From the NCBI GenBank assembly GCA_964528095.1, contig CAZGSG010000186.1, positions 1-11,441 of the forward strand: a stretch of DNA of 11,441 nt, in the 5' to 3' direction. This stretch comes from CAZGSG01 sp964528095. Lineage in GTDB: Bacteria; Bacteroidota; Bacteroidia; Chitinophagales; Chitinophagaceae. A program made the translations under genes and the position numbers. Position 1 is the first letter of the stretch. The number at the start of each line of letters is the position of its first letter. Below are positions 5,981 through 11,441 of this stretch, piece after piece. Below the pieces are notes generated by a model. That model searched no databases and was not told where the DNA came from. It worked only from the letters and a program-made list of their open reading frames with translations.

Positions 5981-8900
5981 TTATTGTTTTATCAACTTAC
6001 TCGTATATACTTCTCCCTCATTAGTTAACTGCAGGATATAAACACCATTACGCATGGCTGCAATACGATTATTCAGTATCGTATTGAGTTGACTAACGGT
6101 GCCTTTCGACTGGAATAATAAGCTGCCATCAGCAGCATTTACTTTCATGGTATAACTACTCCTGCTACCATTCAGGTTCAGGGTTACATGATTACTGACA
6201 GGGTTAGGATAAACAAGCAGTTTATTAACGGTCGCAGTTCCAAATCTAACTAACACTACATCCGAGTATTCGATCCTTCCATCGATATCTACCTGTTTCA
6301 ACCGGTAATAATTGTTACCTGCAACCGGGGACTGGTCAACCAGGCTATAGTTTATGATAGTACTGGTATTCCCATTTCCATTTACACGTCCTATCTGCAT
6401 AAAGTTATTTACGCCGCCCGCAGATCTTTCCACTATGAAATGGCTGTTGTTTAATTCTGCTGCTGTAGTCCAGCTAATCACTACTGTATTATTTACCGGG
6501 GTAGCATTGAACTCGGTTAACCGTACCGGCAATGGAATACTTTGAAAACTGAATCTTGCAAATACAGGCAGGTGATCCGAACCTGTAGTAGCGCTGTAAC
6601 CCGGTATATAGGTTCTTGCATCCTCAATATCTGTTGAAGTTGATATATACTCAGGTACCATTTCATTGGATACCGTGATATGGTCGATCATACCTGTTCC
6701 GGTAGGGAAGCTGGTACGACCGGCCTGGTCGAGCGGAAGCGTAAGAATATTGTAATTTACATTATCGTTTATAAAAGGCAAATAAGAGCTGGGGTTGCCT
6801 GCATAGATAGAAGTCACCATCCTGTCGTTATAATCACCAAGTACGATCACATTGTCATTGGCATAGTATGCGTCAAGAGAATCCTTTAATAATTTTACAT
6901 CGTATTGCCTGCGGATATATCCATCTTCATTACCACCGGATTTACCATGAAGGACAATGAGCCGTACTTTTCTGGTTTCTCCATTAATGGTTGCATTGAA
7001 GGTAGCCATATACGGTAACCTGCCTGAAGCCCAGAAACTGGAAGGCTGACCGGTTGGATAATCTGTAAGGCGGTGACCAGGAAGATTAAGTCTTGCGCTG
7101 TCGTACATGCTTTCAAACATTACACGCGGAGGTTCTGTAGCGGATAAGGTCATGGTAGATGTATTGTAAATGAACCCGATCTTTTGTGGAGGAAAATCAG
7201 GGTCTGGCGGATCGAAAGAATAAGACCACCTGTTTGACATTACAGAAGCATAGCCCGGCAGATTAGCCACCAATTGGGTAAGTGCATTATCATTCGACAT
7301 TTCTTCAATACCGATGACGTCCATATTCAGTCGCTGCATTACTGTTGAAACATTGGCAACCTGGATAGCTATTTCTGATGGAGTTGCATTATTATTTGAG
7401 TTGGAACCAAAGAAACTGATATTATAACAGGCAGCATCAAATGTTTCCGATTTTGGATAAGATGAACCGGTTAATGAAACAGCCATTTTATTTAAACCCG
7501 ATGCCGAGGCAATAACACTACCCTCCACTTTAAGTGCCTTCGAAACGGGAGTAAACCGTACATGTATTGTGGTTCCCGCTGCTGCTGTAGCCTGGTTAAT
7601 GACGATGGCACCCGGAGTAAATATTACACCGTCTGTGGAAAGTTCATACCCCGAAGGAGGTGTTAAGGTAATATCAACACTGCCCAGCGCTCTGAAATCA
7701 ATTGACTGGCTTGCAGAACTGGCACCTACAGAAACTTCTCCAAAACTCAGCATGTTCGGGTTGGCCGAAATCAGGCTTGTCTGATCTGTTATTGCAATAT
7801 CATCCACAGACCAGCGCGCTGCCGATGCCGTTGATGAAGTATACCTAAAGGCAAGGTATATTTTTGCCGCAGCTTTATATGGTGTGAGATCAATATTATC
7901 AGACAGTGTCCACGCTGTAGTAGCGCTGCCTGAAGGAGTTGGAAAATTTCCATTTAATTCTGTCCAGTCACTTAAGACAGGTATGCTACTACCATCATAA
8001 GCAGTAGAAACATACAGTTGTAGTTTGTTTCCTGTGAATTCTCCACGACTATAAAAGCTGAGTACAGGTATATTTACAATGCCATTCAGGTTTATGGCCG
8101 GCGATATCAACCACGCATCATTTGTTTGCGCAGCGCCACCCGAAAACCCGTTTACATCTACGCCGTTGGTACTTGTTCTTCCATATTGGCTACAACCCCA
8201 TTTCTGAGCACCAGTAACATTAATGGATAAAAAACCTGAGCCGGGTATACTGCTGATACTACAGGTATTGAACTTAAAAGCTAATGCTGCCGGATCAATT
8301 GATTCGGCAGACAGCTTCACTGTTTTTGCAATAGCCCCGGCGCTAGTATTGGTTACAGTACCGTTGAATACACCAACTGACACGGGAGAGAATTTTACAT
8401 AGACCGTTTTGTTAAATGCATCGCCCTGGGGAATTGAAATCGAAGCACCGTATGTTATACCATCCTCAGACACTGTAAACGGAGCAGTAGCTGTAACAAT
8501 GACCGGCTGATCAAGATTTGTTTGTTTTACGATGGTATATGTTGATACAGAGGAAGCGCCTGTATTCGTGGTCACAAAATTTACAGCTGTTGTGTTTAAG
8601 CTGATCGTTTTAGCGGATGGATCTTCCCATGAAAGATTAAGATCATCGATACCAGTGCTGGCCCTGCTGCCCGAGCCAGTAGAACTACTAATGGCTGAAA
8701 CACGGATGGTAACAATGTCCGCCAAATTATCCAATGCATTACCAAAATCAACATGAATGGAATTGTTACTATAGATATTGCCGCCAGTGACCAGGTTCCC
8801 TGTAGTTGCAGCTATGATGAATGAGGATGGATTTATTCCTAGTCCATAATCTACCCGCCATACCGTGGAGCGTGCACTGGAGGCATCGAGTGACTGTAGC

Positions 8901-10579
8901 TTAAAGTCAAGTGTAAAATTGATCTTGCCCGTTGTATTGGCTACCTGGAAAACAAAAGATGCGCCAGGATCTCCAAATGAACCAATCTGCCTCACCCCTA
9001 TTGCCCTGTCGGTGGATGTATTTTGCGGATCGCCCTGGTCATTATTACCTGAAGCAAAATTTTTGAAAGCGCCACTGGTTGCAGCCCAGGTGGAAGGAGC
9101 GGCATTATAGACAGCTGTGGTTCCCAATACAGATGCTGTTGCACCCGTACGTACTGAAAGCCCCAATGGCAGACCACTGCCAATAGCATTAAAGTTCTGC
9201 ACATAAGGGGAGGTAGCTGCGCCAATATCAATAAGACTAAGACCTGTACCTGATACATTGATCGTCCTGGCTAACGCGCCTGTGCTTTCATTTTTTACCG
9301 TGCCCACAAGTGCGCCTGGCGTCGCGGGAGCAAATCGTACATAAATGGTTTTACCTGTCGCAAGTGCAGGATCTGTTCGGACAATATTCAAAGAACTGCT
9401 GAAACTGGTATTATCAGTAGATATTGTAAAGTTCCCCGTAGTAGAAACTGTTACGTCGGTAGTCAAATTATTCGCGGTGAGTATATAAGAAGATGAGGCG
9501 GAACTGGCTCCAACACCGGTAGCGGCAAATGCAAGAGTGGTTTGATCAACTGTCAGCGCAGGCCCTGCAGGATCTATTCCTTCACCGGAAACATATACTC
9601 CTTCCATATCAAAGGCGCCGATCGTGCTGTTTGCAATCGAGTCGCCTGTGAATAAACCTGCAGAGGTAGGCGCAAATTTTACATATAGTGTTACAGGCGC
9701 TGCTAATTCAGCAGGCGTAAAACTTAACCCTGTTGTATAAGTACCGAGTTCAGTAGCAGAAATAAGAAACGGAGTAGGAACTGCTATGAGCACCGGGTCT
9801 GTAAGGTTTGCTGCTGTAAGCACATACGTCTGCGATGCAGATACGGTATTAATAATAGTAGGAGGAAAAGACAGAACAGAGGGATTGACGGCAATCGCCG
9901 GTACCGGAGTGCCTGTGCTATTTGCAGTACCAGCAAAGACCACATCGTCGATACTGAATGTTCCACCAGTCATTTCCGCATTCCAGGCATAAAACCGGAA
10001 TGTCACTGCCGTGCTCAACGCAGTAAAACCCGATAATGTAACCGTGCTGCCTGTTTGAGCAGTGGTAGCACCATCACTTACCTGAAAGATATTGCCAGCA
10101 ACTGCCTGCAGATTGGCATTTGTCGGGGCTATGCTTGCCGCAAGGTTATTCACATATCCATCAATACTTGAGCGGACGGCATACTGCCGTATACCTGTAC
10201 CTGAACGCTGCAAAGTGAATTTAATAGATGCGAGGTCTAATGTAAAACCCGACTGTGGCGTAAGTGTAACCTCATAGTACTTTGCAAGATTAATTGCACC
10301 TGTAAAAACATCCACGCCATTTGTTGCGCCCAGCGGCCAGTCAGTAAAACTGAACCGGCTACCCGCATTCGCGTTGGCGGGCGTACCCACAGCACTAAAA
10401 CTCCCGAAACTAACCCCTGTTGCAGTTGGTGAAGTAGTGGGATCGGTAGTACCGGATGTAGTCGTAACTGAGGTAAAAGGATAGGTGGCCGTAAAGCTCT
10501 GTGACAATCCGGTCACAGCATTAAAGGCCAGTAATAAAACAGCAAGTACTTTAAGTAGATTTTTTGTCATACTAAACAT
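5981..10579 (-). CDS. Giant T9SS-secreted protein with EEP nuclease/phosphatase domain and Ig-like repeats
   Basis: A 1532-residue secreted or surface protein. Order: signal peptide (about 1-27, ending near GLSQS); a beta-sandwich (about 30-216) ending FSIDDVVF; two HYDIN-like Ig repeats (227-336, 337-447); a second beta-sandwich (455-653) ending GIDDLNL; a third Ig repeat (653-762); a choice-of-anchor-J-like sandwich (768-930) ending SVDDIAI; a fourth Ig repeat (934-1040); an endonuclease/exonuclease/phosphatase domain (about 1045-1345); a fibronectin-like stretch (1350-1446); and a T9SS sorting domain (about 1450-1532) with VYPNPVSNHV and a final KLIKQ. The EEP catalytic set looks complete: Asn1053, Glu1092 or Glu1093, His1211, GDYND (1248-1252), Asp1299-His1300, and Ser1334-Asp1335-His1336. 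It would be exported by Sec, then T9SS. Extracellular DNA is the likeliest substrate, but a phosphoester or lipid substrate is possible. A second ATG at 10570 (Met4) gives a more typical signal peptide and may be the true start. Confidence 0.9.
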   Translation of the reverse strand: MFSMTKNLLKVLAVLLLAFNAVTGLSQSFTATYPFTSVTTTSGTTDPTTSPTATGVSFGSFSAVGTPANANAGSRFSFTDWPLGATNGVDVFTGAINLAKYYEVTLTPQSGFTLDLASIKFTLQRSGTGIRQYAVRSSIDGYVNNLAASIAPTNANLQAVAGNIFQVSDGATTAQTGSTVTLSGFTALSTAVTFRFYAWNAEMTGGTFSIDDVVFAGTANSTGTPVPAIAVNPSVLSFPPTIINTVSASQTYVLTAANLTDPVLIAVPTPFLISATELGTYTTGLSFTPAELAAPVTLYVKFAPTSAGLFTGDSIANSTIGAFDMEGVYVSGEGIDPAGPALTVDQTTLAFAATGVGASSASSSYILTANNLTTDVTVSTTGNFTISTDNTSFSSSLNIVRTDPALATGKTIYVRFAPATPGALVGTVKNESTGALARTINVSGTGLSLIDIGAATSPYVQNFNAIGSGLPLGLSVRTGATASVLGTTAVYNAAPSTWAATSGAFKNFASGNNDQGDPQNTSTDRAIGVRQIGSFGDPGASFVFQVANTTGKINFTLDFKLQSLDASSARSTVWRVDYGLGINPSSFIIAATTGNLVTGGNIYSNNSIHVDFGNALDNLADIVTIRVSAISSSTGSGSRASTGIDDLNLSWEDPSAKTISLNTTAVNFVTTNTGASSVSTYTIVKQTNLDQPVIVTATAPFTVSEDGITYGASISIPQGDAFNKTVYVKFSPVSVGVFNGTVTNTSAGAIAKTVKLSAESIDPAALAFKFNTCSISSIPGSGFLSINVTGAQKWGCSQYGRTSTNGVDVNGFSGGAAQTNDAWLISPAINLNGIVNIPVLSFYSRGEFTGNKLQLYVSTAYDGSSIPVLSDWTELNGNFPTPSGSATTAWTLSDNIDLTPYKAAAKIYLAFRYTSSTASAARWSVDDIAITDQTSLISANPNMLSFGEVSVGASSASQSIDFRALGSVDITLTPPSGYELSTDGVIFTPGAIVINQATAAAGTTIHVRFTPVSKALKVEGSVIASASGLNKMAVSLTGSSYPKSETFDAACYNISFFGSNSNNNATPSEIAIQVANVSTVMQRLNMDVIGIEEMSNDNALTQLVANLPGYASVMSNRWSYSFDPPDPDFPPQKIGFIYNTSTMTLSATEPPRVMFESMYDSARLNLPGHRLTDYPTGQPSSFWASGRLPYMATFNATINGETRKVRLIVLHGKSGGNEDGYIRRQYDVKLLKDSLDAYYANDNVIVLGDYNDRMVTSIYAGNPSSYLPFINDNVNYNILTLPLDQAGRTSFPTGTGMIDHITVSNEMVPEYISTSTDIEDARTYIPGYSATTGSDHLPVFARFSFQSIPLPVRLTEFNATPVNNTVVISWTTAAELNNSHFIVERSAGGVNNFMQIGRVNGNGNTSTIINYSLVDQSPVAGNNYYRLKQVDIDGRIEYSDVVLVRFGTATVNKLLVYPNPVSNHVTLNLNGSRSSYTMKVNAADGSLLFQSKGTVSQLNTILNNRIAAMRNGVYILQLTNEGEVYTSKLIKQ
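5984..6232 (-). other. T9SS type-A C-terminal sorting domain (coding region)
   Basis: Residues 1450-1532 of the large secreted protein. The segment begins with the hallmark Val-Tyr-Pro-Asn-Pro followed by a beta-rich run (VTLNL, YTMKV, GSLLFQ, GVYILQL) and ends with the basic Lys-Leu-Ile-Lys-Gln. This is the usual pattern of Por-secretion/type A sorting domains, which are removed on export while the protein is attached to the surface or released. It implies that the organism has a T9SS encoded elsewhere. Confidence 0.88.
7460..9901 (-). repeat. Region holding four diverged HYDIN-type Ig-like protein repeats
   Basis: Four copies of a roughly 105-110-residue unit, encoded at 9572-9901, 9239-9571, 8294-8623 and 7460-7780 (copies 1-4). 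The first two are adjacent; the others are separated by beta-sandwich domains. Each opens with a Pro/Asn-x-x-x-Leu-x-Phe strand, three of them carry a Gly-Ala-Ser-Ser-(Ala/Val)-Ser turn (358, 674, 952), and each ends with a Tyr/His-Val-Lys/Arg-Phe-(Ala/Ser/Thr)-Pro strand (YVKFAPTSAG, YVRFAPATPG, YVKFSPVSVG, HVRFTPVSKA) before a Gly- or Ser-rich exit. Such units usually act as spacers or adhesion modules in surface proteins. Confidence 0.82.
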
Positions 10580-10599
10580 TAAATGATAAATGATAGATA

Positions 10600-10617
10600 G
10601 CGGATTAAAACATCCGC
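10600..10617 (-). promoter_or_regulatory. Leader hairpin upstream of the secreted EEP protein gene
   Basis: A 6-bp inverted repeat (GCGGAT and ATCCGC) encloses a 6-base A/T-rich loop, located between the predicted promoter and the start codon. It could affect mRNA stability or be a protein-binding site; no T-run follows, so it is not a terminator. Confidence 0.4.
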
Positions 10618-10659
10618 AAAACTGATCTTACAGGGAGGTATTGTGACTTTGAAGAAATT

Positions 10660-10667
10660 CAAATCTA
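10660..10667 (-). promoter_or_regulatory. Candidate -7 promoter box for the secreted EEP protein gene
   Basis: On the minus strand these bases read TAGATTTG, matching TAnnTTTG. A TTG lies 16 bases upstream (10686-10684), shorter than the usual 19. The predicted start would leave a leader of about 70-80 bases containing the hairpin at 10600-10617. Confidence 0.45.
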
Positions 10668-10988
10668 GGGGATTTTTATTCTCCAATAAATTACCAAACG
10701 ATTAAATAATGATAAGTTATACACAGGATTTTTTACACAACTTCAGTTTCAACCCGCCCCCTGCCGCTGAGTGGTTGTTGTAAATAATGGAAAAAATTAA
10801 ACGGCAAAAGCCAAAAACAGCTTCCCGGTACCGCGACAGTTTTTGCATTTTTAATTTTGCCTTTTATTAAATGGCTGGTATCCAATAGCTGATATTCAAT
10901 ATCCCCAATAAACCTTACTAAACCCCGTACCCCGTCGGAAAATGCCTGATTTTCTTAATTCACCCTCCGGAATCTGGCTGTAAGTCCC

Positions 10989-10996
10989 TATCTTTG
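10989..10996 (+). promoter_or_regulatory. Candidate -7 promoter box for rpsF
   Basis: TATCTTTG is an exact match to TAnnTTTG. No TTG is found at the expected -33 position (10967-10969 reads CCG), which leaves the upstream element unclear. A transcript starting a few bases downstream would begin right at the first leader hairpin and have a leader of about 115-120 bases. Confidence 0.55.
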
Positions 10997-11003
10997 CCGC
11001 CCC

Positions 11004-11104
11004 AAATCTGTATTCGCAGATTTCCCGTCCGCTGCAAAGCGGAAGGGATCCAGTGGAACAAATCGAATTTTTAAACCATCCGCCGAAGCTTTAGCGTAGG
11101 CGGA
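11004..11104 (+). promoter_or_regulatory. Structured rpsF leader with three consecutive hairpins
   Basis: Hairpin 1 pairs AAATCTG (11004-11010) with CAGATTT (11017-11023) over a 6-base loop. Hairpin 2 pairs TCCGCT (11028-11033) with AGCGGA (11038-11043) around a GCAA tetraloop, extended by CCC (11024-11026) and GGG (11045-11047) across a G-A mismatch. Hairpin 3 pairs TCCGCC (11079-11084) with GGCGGA (11099-11104), with inner pairs closing a TTTA loop. The ATG of rpsF follows 16 bases later. In many bacteria the S6:S18 complex binds the rpsF leader to repress its own operon; whether this leader is that element cannot be decided by eye. Confidence 0.6.
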
Positions 11105-11119
11105 CAAAACAAGAGGTAA

Positions 11120-11441
11120 ATGAACAATTACGAATTGATGGTGATTTTTACCCCTGTTCTGAGTGATGATGAATTCAAATCAGCTCAGAAAAAATACGCT
11201 GCCCTCGTTAAAGACAATGGCGGAAGTATTGTTGCAGAAAATGCATGGGGACTAAAATCACTGGCGTATCCAATCCAGAAAAAAACCACAGGTTTGTACT
11301 GGGTTCTGGAATATACAGCGCCATCCGACTTCAACGAGAAGCTGAAAATCCAGCTTCTGCGTGACGAGAGTATTCTCCGTCACCTTTGCACTAAACTCGA
11401 TAAATACGCCGTCGAGTACAATGCCAGAAAGAAAAGTGGTG
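11120..11441 (+). CDS. rpsF: 30S ribosomal protein S6, 3' end outside window
   Basis: Small-subunit ribosomal protein that pairs with S18 on the platform of the 30S subunit. From ATG at 11120 there are 107 codons, open at the right edge. The N-terminus MNNYELMVIFTPVLSDDE is typical of S6 (first beta strand followed by the 'P-L-S/D' turn). The strand around LAYPIQKKTTGLYWVLEY (48-65) matches the family's conserved 'ayPI-k-k-GyY---f' region, and the helix FNEKLKIQLLRDESILRHL (71-89) matches the conserved 'l-r-de-iLRhl' helix. AAGAGG ends three bases before the ATG, a stronger ribosome binding site than elsewhere in the window. rpsR and rplI usually follow in Bacteroidota and would lie beyond the edge. 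Confidence 0.95.
   Translation, partial: MNNYELMVIFTPVLSDDEFKSAQKKYAALVKDNGGSIVAENAWGLKSLAYPIQKKTTGLYWVLEYTAPSDFNEKLKIQLLRDESILRHLCTKLDKYAVEYNARKKSG

Larger units (their letters stand above)
10580..11119. other. 540-bp divergent intergenic region between the secreted EEP gene and rpsF
   Basis: No protein-coding frame is convincing here. From left to right it holds the leader of the minus-strand gene with a small hairpin (10600-10617), that gene's -7 box (10660-10667), two DnaA-box-like sites (10717-10739), a nested inverted repeat (10803-10861), a cluster of CAATA motifs with a short palindrome (10879-10910), the rpsF -7 box (10989-10996) and three leader hairpins (11004-11104). It is unusually rich in inverted repeats compared with the other gaps of this window. 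Confidence 0.75.

Noticed and set aside
8998..9258. 86-residue minus-strand frame inside the large secreted-protein gene
   Set aside because: Out-of-frame shadow of a long, clearly coding frame; no start context or recognisable domain.
10717..10739. Chromosomal replication origin
   Set aside because: Only one consensus and one near-consensus DnaA box, and no dnaA, dnaN or similar gene nearby.
11004..11104. Naming the leader as the known S6:S18 RNA motif
   Set aside because: CCG occurs in both GC-rich stems but in paired positions; the expected unpaired CCG and flanking consensus could not be shown by eye.
1..11441. Mobile element, CRISPR array or defence system
   Set aside because: No transposase, integrase, terminal repeats with target duplication, spaced identical repeats or defence-gene motifs were seen; the genes are core functions and surface proteins.

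Overview
The window looks like an ordinary chromosomal segment of a Bacteroidota bacterium, most likely Chitinophagaceae or a near relative. Four things point there: promoters with the phylum-specific TAnnTTTG -7 box (best case TTG-N19-TATTTTTG upstream of the OmpA-like gene), a type IX secretion (T9SS) C-terminal sorting domain on a giant secreted protein, the bamD-rpoZ gene pair, and an OmpA-like protein with thrombospondin type 3 calcium repeats. Nothing suggests a phage, plasmid, transposon, CRISPR array or defence island.

Layout, left to right. Positions 1-1036 (minus strand) hold the start of the RNA polymerase omega gene (cut by the left edge), preceded by bamD, which overlaps it by 26 bp. 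Positions 1037-1332 are intergenic, with a clear rho-independent terminator for the next gene. Positions 1333-3018 (minus) encode an OmpA-family outer-membrane protein. A compact divergent promoter region (3019-3212) separates it from a plus-strand pair: an all-trans polyprenyl diphosphate synthase (3213-4175) and the RecJ exonuclease (4230-5927). RecJ converges on a 4.6 kb minus-strand gene (5981-10579), and a hairpin at 5930-5960 lies between them. That gene encodes a 1532-residue T9SS-secreted protein with an endonuclease/exonuclease/phosphatase (EEP) domain and many adhesion-like beta domains. A long gap (10580-11119) carries its promoter on one side and a structured leader for rpsF (ribosomal protein S6) on the other. 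rpsF is cut by the right edge.

Most genes here are housekeeping: outer-membrane assembly (BamD), transcription (omega), isoprenoid chain synthesis probably for menaquinone, DNA repair (RecJ) and translation (S6). The cell-surface genes are the OmpA-like protein and the secreted nuclease-like protein. No new multi-gene system is apparent. The points most worth a second look are the three consecutive hairpins in the rpsF leader, which could re-pair with one another; the repetitive architecture of the secreted EEP protein; and an OmpA-like C-terminal domain that has lost the two residues normally binding peptidoglycan.
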